Shown piece by piece: positions 52,901-61,600 of a DNA stretch of 64,000 bases. The stretch is from DASVUS01 sp036388675 (GTDB taxonomy: Bacteria > Armatimonadota > Abditibacteriia > Abditibacteriales > Abditibacteriaceae): assembly GCA_036388675.1 (NCBI GenBank), contig DASVRI010000025.1:1-64000 (forward strand), given 5' to 3'. Made by a program: the position numbers and the translations under genes. Below the pieces are notes generated by a model. That model saw only the letters and a list, made by a program, of their open reading frames with translations. It was not told where the DNA came from and did not search any database. Positions within the stretch are counted from its first letter, which is position 1, and each line of letters starts with the position of its first letter.

Positions 52901-54079
52901 AATTTCGCCTTGAAGAGCAAGATTTACCTGAGCGAGTTCGGTAGTCCGCTCCTGCACCCGCTTTTCTAATTGTGCGTTTGCCTTTTGCAGCGCTGCGTGC
53001 GCCCGGCTCAGTTCAGCTTCGGCCTGACGACGTTCAGCAGATTCCAACGATAACGACACCATGTCGGCGATGGAAGCGGCGAAATCCTGGTCTTCGACCG
53101 ACCATTGACGTTTTGTCCCCGTGTGTTCGTGACAGACGACGCCCACCATTTCACCGTGACGCCAGATGGCCACATCGAGCATGGATTTAATGCCGTGCGG
53201 CTCCAGGTAACCGGCGGCCAGTTCGCGCGTGTGCAGATTGGTGCAGGCATTTTCCGCTACAATGGCGCGATTTTCCCGGAGTGACTGGAAATATTTCGGG
53301 TAGGTCTGCGCGTCAATGCTTAAGCCTTTGCTATGGCCCGCATTGCGATCATACAGGTTCTGGCAAATCAGCTCAGAACCATCGGCGTTGAAAAGCCATA
53401 TGCCGACGCGCTCCACATGCAGAGAGTCCGCATCGGCTTCGCAGATGCTTTGCAACTCCTCATCAAGATCGTGATGGCCGCGACGCACCAACTTCATTAG
53501 TGTGGCTTCGTAACGCTGATTTTGCTCGACACGCTCTTTGAGTACTCGCTCTGCCTGTTCGCGAGACGCCAAAGCTCTTTGCAATTTATCGGTGCGTAAA
53601 CGCAGCTCCAGTTGTGCCGCGACCTGGCGCGCCAACGCACACAATGTCACTTGCTGAGCGTCGGTTAAATCGCGCGGTATGTGGTCGGCAACGCACAATG
53701 TCCCCAATGCCAGACCAGAGGATGTGCGCAGCGGCACGCCGGCATAAAAGCGCAGATGGGGTTCTCCTGTAACCAGAATACTTGCATTGAAGCGCGTGTC
53801 TCGCAGTGCATCCTGCACAATAAGAAGCTCGGAACCCATAATCGTGTGCGCACAAAAAGAGTGGTCACGCGCCACTTGCGAGGGGAACACGCCGACCTTC
53901 GATTTGGTCCACTGGCGCTCCGCATCGACCATGGTCACTAGTGCAATCGGTGTTTCACAAAGTTGTGCAGCCAGCAATGTGAGGTCATCGTAAGCCTCTT
54001 CGGGTGGTGTATCGAGAATGCCGTAGCGTCGCAGCGCCACCAGCCGCGCGGCTTCGTTTCGTGGCAAAGGGGTGTTCAT
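49970..54079 (-). CDS. Large hybrid sensor histidine kinase, GAF-GAF-PAS-PAS-HisKA-HATPase-REC-REC-Hpt
   Basis: A 1369-residue cytoplasmic phosphorelay protein. Two GAF domains (about 20-170, with DHSFCAHTIMG, and 200-345) are followed by a coiled coil, two PAS/PAC domains (about 405-660), HisKA (FLSRMSHELRTPMNAVIGM) and HATPase (GTGLGLAISKSLCEMMGG). The first receiver (LLIVDENATN, AILDSLMPG) keeps its Asp. The second (ILLAEDLTVNQ, VVLMDIQMPVMDG) is canonical. The C-terminal Hpt has VAHGLKGAAANLGG with the phospho-His. No membrane segment is seen, so an intracellular signal is likely. Its stop overlaps the start of the next kinase. It contains few GAGTACTC sites (50430, 53540). Confidence 0.92.
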   Translation of the reverse strand: MNTPLPRNEAARLVALRRYGILDTPPEEAYDDLTLLAAQLCETPIALVTMVDAERQWTKSKVGVFPSQVARDHSFCAHTIMGSELLIVQDALRDTRFNASILVTGEPHLRFYAGVPLRTSSGLALGTLCVADHIPRDLTDAQQVTLCALARQVAAQLELRLRTDKLQRALASREQAERVLKERVEQNQRYEATLMKLVRRGHHDLDEELQSICEADADSLHVERVGIWLFNADGSELICQNLYDRNAGHSKGLSIDAQTYPKYFQSLRENRAIVAENACTNLHTRELAAGYLEPHGIKSMLDVAIWRHGEMVGVVCHEHTGTKRQWSVEDQDFAASIADMVSLSLESAERRQAEAELSRAHAALQKANAQLEKRVQERTTELAQVNLALQGEIAERQQTVEALRRSEERFRSLAENASDIITILRGDGILRYESPSVERILGYKPEELVGQNCFEFIHPEDMAGVASAVGEALQNPSAAHKAEFRFRHKDGSWRILECVGRTLLDDSAREGLVINSRDITERKRAEETLRASEAFKTAILEAALDGIISMDHEGRIIEFNSRAEQMFGYTRDEVLGRNLGETIVPPSLREGHNIGLQHYLATGEGPVLSRRIEVPAMRSDGSEFPMELAVVPIAAGDHPLFTGYLRDISERRQTDEALKQAKETAEEANRAKSEFLSRMSHELRTPMNAVIGMCSLLLDTNITPEQSEYARAIRDSGDSLLAVINNVLDYSKIEANRVDLEQKPFDLRECIESSLDLVAVRAAEKKLNLVYLMGHHVPSAIIGDVTRLRQILVNLLSNGVKFTEQGEVVLSVEQRPLNEGRLELQFAVHDTGIGIPPDGIDKLFQSFSQVDASMTRRFGGTGLGLAISKSLCEMMGGSMWAQSDGEHGSTFTFTIVTRPAVSSAPHDFDVEQPQLDGKRLLIVDENATNRQTIVQQTRGWGMMAHETAGAGEALELLRNGETFEIAILDSLMPGTDNHSLAEQMSQLAAHALPLIGLCTVGQRTSPEQNKHFAAFLTKPIKQSQLYNVLVDLFTGRDATERVAQETADESGYDSELGSRLPLRILLAEDLTVNQKLVQKMLSKMGYGADVASNGAEVLAALERQPYDVVLMDIQMPVMDGLEAAQHITKRWSADVRPRIVALTANAMREDREACMAAGMDDYIAKPVRVGELQNLLARCGHWALARQIEQRSNGEAPGEATATHQENGTASTLIEYSAQDDATTQAGSKIEPVLDTQTLEELRVMRDDGAPEIIDELINAFKADCLPLLEAMQQAAKANEMSRLRKVAHGLKGAAANLGGRAMAGLCSEVEQQARDGLAVDETKLREIERAYEQLCFALQAETNAQGGTTAQAGTTTVAMQQIAPGREE

Positions 54080-54396
54080 CCAAAAGACTCCGCATGTTGA
54101 GGCGTCGGGTAGGGGAAGCGAGGTCGTTCAGCGACAGCGATGCCGCAGATAACGGCATCCTGCAAAGCAGTGTGACGAGTACTCGTTGATGGGGTGAATA
54201 ACATCCGAAAAGGCCAGCCACACAGACTGGCGCTGCCAAGCTCCATTCATCACAGCGCCGTTGTGAAGGAGAAGAAGCTTTCTGCCGGCCTCCAAGCGGC
54301 GCTATAAGTCTGTGTAGCACACTTTTTCTAAATGGGCGAATGGAAATCCTACGTCGCAAGATGTATAGAAGCAGCCAATGTATATAAGCGGCAAGC
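54080..54396. other. Intergenic region upstream of the hybrid kinase
   Basis: About 317 bases holding one GAGTACTC (54177) and probably the minus-strand promoter for the two kinases. No RNA gene or clear terminator for the HEAT-repeat gene was found. Confidence 0.45.
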
Positions 54397-57165
54397 TCAG
54401 AACTGCGGCTTTGTGGAAAGCTTAAGGCCGGGCACGGGACGCAGTTGGTCGTCGGTGATGCGGAAGAAGAACTGCCAGTCGGCGGTGTTGTTTTCCAGCT
54501 TTAACAGCACTTTGTTCCAGCCCGCGCGCAGCGTGGCATCGGTAACATCTTCGTCCATTCTCGCGGGGCGGTGCGCGTGATTGCTCCACACTAACGCATC
54601 GTTCATCCACACGCGAATACCGTCATCGCTTCCCATTGCAAGCTTTACTTTGCGTTCAGTGGGGCTGTAAATGTAGCCCAGCGCGTATACAAAAGCGTGT
54701 TCCACAATGTTGCCGCTGGTGGGTGGATAAAAGTTGGCCAGATCGACTTTATTGTTCTTCGCGCGGATCTCTCGCCACGTTGCGACATACGACTTCTTTC
54801 CAATGGTCGTGTTGTATTGCGCTTCAAGTGCGATGGCTTGCTCCGGCTCGAACGCCTTCTCAAACTGCTCATCGGTGTCCATGGGAAAAGGCCCGCACAC
54901 CAACCAGGTGCGACTGGCCTGATCGTCCAGAGAGGCTAAGAGTTGCGCCGCGTTTTTCGCTGTGTCGCCCTGTCGGGAAGTGGCGGCAACCGTGGCCAGA
55001 AGCGGACGCACTGTGGCGAGTACGCTTTCCGTCGTGTTGTTATCTTTGGAAAGTCCGTCCGCGATTTTGACGATAGCGGCAGCGGCTTCTTCGTTTGTTT
55101 CGCCGGTGAGGAATGGCTCAACCACTTGAAGCGATGCGACATCGGGAACGTTGCCCAAAGCGCCCAGCACCAGTTTCTTGTCTTCAGTGCGACCGGCTGC
55201 ACCCAAAGCCGCTTGCAACAACTGCACGCGTTCGGCGGACGGTTTCTCGCCGTTGCCGCTGAGGTGCACATAGCCGCGTAGCGCGAGTACTCGATGCGTG
55301 ATGTCCCTGTCGCTGCGCGCGATGGCCAGCAGGTCTTGAAGCGGAGCGGAATCGGGCCATTCAGCTAACGAACGCACAGCGGCGTCCCTCACCTCGGAGC
55401 TGGAATTTTTGAGTGCGGTGCGCGTTGCCTGGAGCGCGGCTTCGTCACCAACATGACGCAACAAGCCGACTAGCTGAATGCGTGATGCAACGCTTGCATT
55501 TCTCAGGGCCGACAGCACCGCAGCAGAAGTAGCGCCTTTGCCGCGTCGGCGGTCGTAGATGTTGGCCAGAGCCTGTGCGGCAGACTCGCGCGTCGTGCCC
55601 GACGCCGTGGTAACAAGCAGATTAACCAAAAGTGGCGCGATGTGTTCATCGCCGAGTACTCCCAGCGCTGCGATCGCTTCGTGTTGCACCGGCGCATCTT
55701 TGCTGCGCATGGTTTGCAGCAACACGGATGTCGCCGCTGTCGCGCGTCGCGAGGCCAGGCCGCGAATCACTTCCGTGCGCAGTGCGGCGGGTGTATTACT
55801 CGCTTGAAGTGCCTGGAGCAAAACTGTGTTGACGGTAGTGCCACGCAGTCGGGCCACACTTTCGCGGGCTGCATCGCGCTCGCGCCCGCGCGTTGTGGAA
55901 GCAAGACGGGCCAGCAGCACACCATCAGTCGGGCCGCCGACGCTGCCCAGTGCGCGCAGTGCCGCAATACGCACTTCAGGCGACTGGTTTTTGACTTGTT
56001 CGAGAACGGCTACATGTGCCGCAACATCGCCACGCGCTGCCAGTTGGCCAAGCAGTGTCACTTTGCTGGTATCGGGTAGTCTGGGGAGCAGGGCCGCGAA
56101 CGCCTGGGTCGCGGCACTTCCGGGAATATCAGCTACAAAACTGGCGGCGATGTTTTGCATCTGCACATTGGGGCCGGTCATCGCTTCAAAGAGCAGCGGT
56201 GTGGCGTCGTTGCCGCGCGTTATCACCAGGCCGCGCAATGCAGCGGCGCGTATCGCCTGCGGGTATTGGGGACGATAGAAATAAGCGAAAATCCCGTTCG
56301 CTTCTGCGCGCTCGTTGGACGTGCCGTTGCGTGCCATACCGTCAGCCGCTTGCAGGATAGCGTGAGTGACCTCGTTGCTCTGTGTGCTGGGAGCAGATGG
56401 TGTCTGCTCGCTCGGTGCGCGGTCGGGGTTGGTGATAAATGTTGGTAGCACCCTGATCGCTTCGCTGCCACCGATTTTGCCCAGTGCTGCAATAGCGGCT
56501 GATGCGGTGCGTGGGCCGCTCCCGCGGAATTTGGCAAGCATTGGAATACTGGCTGTATCACGGCGGTAGCCCAGGGCGTTGATGAGGCCGATTGTCCAAT
56601 CCTCTTCGGCTTGTTGGACAGGCGTTACAACGGCAGGCGACTCAATCGCGCGTTCGAGAGCAGCGCGCAGAACCGCTGTCGCTTCCGGCGCCGGATTGTT
56701 TTGCAGAGCACGGCGCGCCGCCTCGCGCATGACGGGATCGCTATCACGCAGCGCAATTGTTAGAACCGGCACGGCTTCGGCGCGCCCGATGCGCTCCAGC
56801 ACTTTGAAGAGGTAAAGACGTGTCGTGCTTGGAACATCCGGCGTCAGTTTTGAGGCTGTTGCATGGACAACGGCGCTGCGTGCGGCTGCGGCTCCGGGAC
56901 GCGCCGCATGAATGCTGATGCGCTGCCAGTTTTCAATCGCTGCGCCTTGTTTGCCCGCATCAGCGCTGCTCATTTCGGGCAGCAGCGTATCGAGTACTTG
57001 TTGGTAGGCTGTCGCCAATTCGTTAGACGTGCGCGCAACGGTTGTGCTTTCGCCTTTAAATTCTTTGAGCAACGTGTCGGTTTCGTTGTCCTGTGCACGA
57101 ACGGAGAAGGTCAGAAGGCAACTCGCGGCCACGAGCAGTGCGAAACGCATCGGTTGGTGGTTCAT
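54397..57165 (-). CDS. Secreted HEAT-repeat protein with C-terminal beta-sandwich
   Basis: A 922-residue protein. A signal peptide (MRFALLVAASCLLTFSVRA) is cleaved near AQDNET. From about residue 80 to 750 it is made of HEAT/PBS-lyase-like repeats (RAEAVPVLTIALRDSDPVM, AASVLRALGS-type units), as in periplasmic scaffold proteins. The last 170 residues (WLVCGPFPMDTDEQF, LAMGSDDGIRVWMNDALVW, GWNKVLLKLEN) form a PA14-like sandwich common in planctomycete secreted proteins. ATG 57165 was chosen for the signal peptide; the ORF extends upstream inside the oxidoreductase. It follows that gene by 17 bases, so they form an operon. Confidence 0.85.
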   Translation of the reverse strand: MNHQPMRFALLVAASCLLTFSVRAQDNETDTLLKEFKGESTTVARTSNELATAYQQVLDTLLPEMSSADAGKQGAAIENWQRISIHAARPGAAAARSAVVHATASKLTPDVPSTTRLYLFKVLERIGRAEAVPVLTIALRDSDPVMREAARRALQNNPAPEATAVLRAALERAIESPAVVTPVQQAEEDWTIGLINALGYRRDTASIPMLAKFRGSGPRTASAAIAALGKIGGSEAIRVLPTFITNPDRAPSEQTPSAPSTQSNEVTHAILQAADGMARNGTSNERAEANGIFAYFYRPQYPQAIRAAALRGLVITRGNDATPLLFEAMTGPNVQMQNIAASFVADIPGSAATQAFAALLPRLPDTSKVTLLGQLAARGDVAAHVAVLEQVKNQSPEVRIAALRALGSVGGPTDGVLLARLASTTRGRERDAARESVARLRGTTVNTVLLQALQASNTPAALRTEVIRGLASRRATAATSVLLQTMRSKDAPVQHEAIAALGVLGDEHIAPLLVNLLVTTASGTTRESAAQALANIYDRRRGKGATSAAVLSALRNASVASRIQLVGLLRHVGDEAALQATRTALKNSSSEVRDAAVRSLAEWPDSAPLQDLLAIARSDRDITHRVLALRGYVHLSGNGEKPSAERVQLLQAALGAAGRTEDKKLVLGALGNVPDVASLQVVEPFLTGETNEEAAAAIVKIADGLSKDNNTTESVLATVRPLLATVAATSRQGDTAKNAAQLLASLDDQASRTWLVCGPFPMDTDEQFEKAFEPEQAIALEAQYNTTIGKKSYVATWREIRAKNNKVDLANFYPPTSGNIVEHAFVYALGYIYSPTERKVKLAMGSDDGIRVWMNDALVWSNHAHRPARMDEDVTDATLRAGWNKVLLKLENNTADWQFFFRITDDQLRPVPGLKLSTKPQF

Positions 57166-57182
57166 AAAAGTGTTGGTGCGGT

Positions 57183-58484
57183 TTACAGGTGCCACGGTGC
57201 GCGCTTGGGGCGGTCGAGCCAGCGCGCCGCTTCTTCGTCGCCGATAACTTCTTCGCGTTCTGGATCCCACTTGAGGCTGCGCCCCAGCCAGTAAGCGATG
57301 TTGCCCAGGTGACAGACCGTGACGGAACGCGCCCCGATCTCGACATCGGCGATTGGTTTCTGGCGCGTGCGAATACAACTGAGCCAGTTGCCGGCGTGGT
57401 CGCGGCTTTCATACAGACGGATTTCATCCGGCTTGATGACGGTCTGACTGAGTTCAGCGGGCCACGTTTTCAGGTAGCCGCGATTGACATCAATTTTGCC
57501 ATCACTGCCGGTGAACAGGACGCCATTGACATCGGCGCCATTGGCCTTGCTGCTGTGAAAAAGTTTGACGCCGTTCGAGTACTCGAAAGTCAGCGCCGCC
57601 ACTTCTTTGCCGTTCGGCGGCGTGATGCTGACCGGGCCGCTATGATCCATGCCGAGCGCCCACTGCGCGATGTCGAAGTGATGCGCGCCCCAGTCGGTCA
57701 TGCCTCCACCGGAGTAGTCGCGGTTGCTGCGCCAGCCACCCCACGAAATGCGCTCTTTGTTGAACGGCACATCGGGCGCGGGCCCCAGCCACATCTGCCA
57801 GTCGAGGCCGGCAGGAACCGGTTCTTCGGGCAGATAACGCTCTTGTGACGGCCCGTCGACATTAACATGAATCGTTTGCAACCGTCCGATGTAACCGTTG
57901 CGCACCAATTCACAGGCGAAGCGAAACTCTCGTGACGAGCGCTGCTGGCTGCCGGTCTGGAAAACGCGGCCATAACGTCGTGTCGCCTCGACCATGGCGC
58001 GCGCCTCGCGTATCGTTAGCGAGAGCGGCTTTTCGCAGTAGATGTCTTTGCCCGCTTTGGCCGCTTCAATAGAGATGATGGCGTGCCAGTGGTCGGGCGT
58101 GGCGATGACCACGGCGTCGATGTCGTCGCGCGCCAGCAGTTGGCGAAAATCGTTATACGCGGCGCAGCCTTTGTAAGTGCCGCTCCTGGTGGCCTCGGCA
58201 TATTGCGTCTCAACCCGAGCTTTGGCCGCCTCACGCCGTTCGGTATCAACATCGCACACGGCGACGACTTGTGTTCCGCCGTCACCCAGAAATCGGCCCA
58301 GCAGACCGCTGCCCTGGCCTCCGACTCCAATGTGGCCCAGCGTGATGCGGTTGTTGGGCGTAGCCCGTTCGTCGGCACTATCGGCACTAAAGGCGCGGGA
58401 AGCCAGCACGGCGGGCGCAACGCCCAGAATAGCTGCTCCCTGCAGAAAGGTGCGGCGCGTAAGAAGTGATGTGCGAGTGGACAT
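57183..58484 (-). CDS. Tat-exported Gfo/Idh/MocA-family oxidoreductase
   Basis: A 433-residue NAD(P)-dependent oxidoreductase. The N-terminus SLLTRRTFLQGAAILGVA is a twin-arginine signal, so the folded enzyme with its cofactor is exported. GHIGVGGQGSGLLGRFLGDGG is the Rossmann loop, and VVIATPDHWHAIISIEAAKAGKDIYCEKPLS (ATPDHWHAIISIEAAKAG) the family core with EKP. The substrate is unknown; Tat-type members are common in Planctomycetota and Armatimonadota and may act on sugars. ATG 58484 is the family start. It heads an operon with the HEAT protein and is divergent from the 1248-residue secreted protein. Confidence 0.9.
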   Translation of the reverse strand: MSTRTSLLTRRTFLQGAAILGVAPAVLASRAFSADSADERATPNNRITLGHIGVGGQGSGLLGRFLGDGGTQVVAVCDVDTERREAAKARVETQYAEATRSGTYKGCAAYNDFRQLLARDDIDAVVIATPDHWHAIISIEAAKAGKDIYCEKPLSLTIREARAMVEATRRYGRVFQTGSQQRSSREFRFACELVRNGYIGRLQTIHVNVDGPSQERYLPEEPVPAGLDWQMWLGPAPDVPFNKERISWGGWRSNRDYSGGGMTDWGAHHFDIAQWALGMDHSGPVSITPPNGKEVAALTFEYSNGVKLFHSSKANGADVNGVLFTGSDGKIDVNRGYLKTWPAELSQTVIKPDEIRLYESRDHAGNWLSCIRTRQKPIADVEIGARSVTVCHLGNIAYWLGRSLKWDPEREEVIGDEEAARWLDRPKRAPWHL

Positions 58485-58497
58485 AGGTAGTTGGTTG

Positions 58498-58526
58498 ATT
58501 GTAACACAGGGTCTGGTGGTTGGAAA
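58498..58526 (-). promoter_or_regulatory. Possible promoter of the oxidoreductase-HEAT operon
   Basis: On the minus strand TTTCCA (58521-58526) and TACAAT (58498-58503) are spaced by 17 bases, 14 bases before the ATG at 58484. The -10 element is good, the -35 poor. A transcript from it would have almost no leader. Confidence 0.3.
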
Positions 58527-58638
58527 AATATGAACCTGAATTCCGACGTGAGGCGTAACTTCAGCAGTTCTCGATGTTCTTAGCACCACGACGCTAAACG
58601 CTTCCAAAGTTGTTACGGCACCGGGTTCGTGGTGCCCC

Positions 58639-61600
58639 ATGACCTCAAACTCCATGCGATTCCAAATTCTTCCCATCGTTGCAATGCTGGTCTACTCCGG
58701 CACCGCGCAGGCTGCTGCTTCAACTGCGCAGGCTGCCTCAACCTCATCTGCGCCAACTCTCAATAAGGTGGTGGCCCCGGCACCTCAAGCCAAGACGGCG
58801 GCACCTCAAGCTAAGACGGCGGCACCTCAAGCTAAGACGGCACCGCAGTTCATCGAAGACGAGGCTGAAGCACAGTGCAACCTCAGTTTTACGGTGCGTC
58901 CCGCAGCGCGCGGGCAACTGACTGTCTTCTTCGATTATCGAGACGCCAAAAACTTCTACGCACTCGACATGGCACCGGGCAGGCTCACCCTGCGCGCAAT
59001 GCACGACGGCAAAGCCCAGGAGTTGGCTCAAAGCGCGGTTTCGCTGCCCTTGGGCAGCCGCGTGACGTTGCAGCGACGCCGTTGGGCAATGCGCGTGCTG
59101 AGCGGCAATCGAGTACTCATGACGGCTTTCGATGCCACATTCGACGGCGGCAAAATCGGCAGCGCCGCTCAGGGCGGATGGAGTTGGAGCGACCCCACAG
59201 TGCAACCCGTGGAAGACATTTACTGGGCGGATGATTTCACGCGCGCACCGGGAGAAAACGGCGACTGGAAGGCCAATGCTGCGAACTGGCAGTTGACATC
59301 GTCATCCGAAGACTCAGCCGGGCAGGGCAATCGCCATCACGACCTGGCGGCACGCATTGAAATGAGCGCCAACCCGTTTGCCTATCATGCCAAAGCCATT
59401 AATAGCCTCGCGTGGGCTCAAACGGGACGCCCATTCTGGGACAACTACGAGGCGTCGGTTTCGGTCAAGCCGCTGGCGCGCGGTGTCTTCGGTCTGGCCG
59501 TTTACGTTCAGGATGCAAAGAACTACCTGGCTTTTCAGTGGAGCAGCAGCCAAAGCACCACATCGCGCCAACTCGTGCGTGTGGTGAACGGTAAAAGCAC
59601 GGTTCTGGCAAAGGCATCGGGCGCGTTTTTGCCCCGCCAATGGTATCGCCTGAGCGTGCGCACCAGCCCCGGCTACATTGAGACATTCATCGACGGCACG
59701 CCGGTTTTCACGCTGCGCGACGATACCTTTGGCCAGGGCGGCATCGGGCTTTTAGCGCGTGACATGGAAGCCGACTTCGACGATGCAAACGTTGTGTCGT
59801 ATGCGGCTTACCGCCAGCAGTTTGCCGCAGATAAGGCGTCGCTTAAGGCGTCGCTTGGCAGCGCGTGGCAAACGTTTGGTGGTGTGTGGCAAAGCAAAGA
59901 AGGCGTTCTACTCTCGCAACCGCAGAGTGGCGATAAAGGGGCTTCGCGTTTGGCTCTTGCGGGCCGCGATGATTGGGACGGTTACGTTTTGAAAGTCGGA
60001 GCGCAAACCGGCGATGCGGGCGCGTGCGGTCTCGTTGCGGGTTATCGCGATGCCGGCAACTACGTCGTGTTTCGCTGGGCCGGTTCGCAGAGCGCCTTGC
60101 CGTTTCGCGGGCGGCAGCAGTTCCTACGCTATCGCAACGGCAAGCCGACAGTAGTGCGCGACGAGGCCGCGACACAACTGCTTGAGTACTCGCGCAGCGG
60201 TTTTGCCGACTTGAGCGTTCGTCTTTCGGGCGGTGCCCTGGCAGTGTTTGCCGGCGAGCGTATGGTGGCGCAGATGGCCGATGAAACGCTGTCCGCAGGC
60301 CGTGTCGGTTTATGGGCGCAGGGCACAGAGGCGGTTTCGTTCAACGGCCTGCAACTGTCTTTTCCGCCGGAGCCGCAAGCGCCCAAAGTGGCGCCGCGTT
60401 TCGCGACCGATGCGCTGATGGTTGGATGGGCCTCCGCAGCGGGCGAATGGCCGGCCAAGACCGGCCCGGATGGTGTCGCCACGTTATGGAACACCGGCGA
60501 GTTCTTCGGCGATGCTACAGTTGAGTACTTGTGGCGGCGCGACCCGGATGCCGACCGTCGCCTGGAAGTGGCTTTGCGCGCCCGGCGCGACGAGTGGAAT
60601 TCGGGCTACATCGCGCGCCTTGCCGACGACAAGGCCACAGGCTCACTGCGTGTCTCATTGTTACATGGAGAGCAAGTACTCAAACAGGCATCCTTCCCGT
60701 GGAAGAATTTTAAAGGCGACATAACCAAGCCGATTCCCGTGCGGCTGCGGCTCGAAGGTGACGGCATTTTGTTTTCTGTCGCGGGCAAACCGGCGTTTAG
60801 CGGGCTGGGCAGCGGCGCTATGAGTACTCGTAAGATGGTGGCAGGGGGCGGCACCAGCCTGGCGGCGCGCGCCGGTAACTTTACCATCAAGCCGGACGAA
60901 TTGCGCGCCTTCGCTGCACAACGCGATGATTACACTTTCACCGAAGCACCAACCGACTGGTATGCGCCACAGGGCGAGTGGCAGGTTTTCTCGCGTTGGC
61001 CGTGCTACTCCGATTGGTCGTTTTTCGGCGGCAAGGGTCTCAATCCCGTGTTGTGGAGCAAGCGCACTTACAGCGGCGACACGGTCGCCGAAATGTATGC
61101 GCACGACCAGATGGACTTGCCCTCGTTTCCCGGCTACAGCCGTCCCGGCGACCTCAACATCACGCTGGCAGGCGACGGCAAAAACCCGAGTTCCGGCTAT
61201 TCGTTCATTGTTGCCGGTTGGGACAACAAGCGCACGCGCATTCTTAAAGGCACGCAAGTCGTAGCCGATAACGAAACGGCTGCAGCGCGATTTGCCAATC
61301 CAACTAACGGCAACATGGAGTTTCATCGCCACTGGTTTTATATTCGCGCCGAAGCCAAACGCGCGCGCCGGAATGGGCGCGAGGGCGTGCGTCTGCGCCT
61401 TTTCATGGACGACGCGGTGTTGTGCGAATATTTTGACGCGGCTCCTCTGCCGTCTTTTGATGATGGCGGTCGCGTCGCAATCTGGACAGTTGATAACGGC
61501 ATCATGGTGGCGCGCGCCAAAGTGGAAAGCGCTGCTGTTGGGGGTCGTGAGCTGCCGGGCGGCCTGCTCGATGCCGTCCCGCAAGCAGTTAAATCGAAGT

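Noticed and set aside
58780..58842. Tandem 21-bp units as a regulatory repeat
   Set aside because: They are in frame and encode a linker (APQAKTA) after the signal peptide, which explains them.
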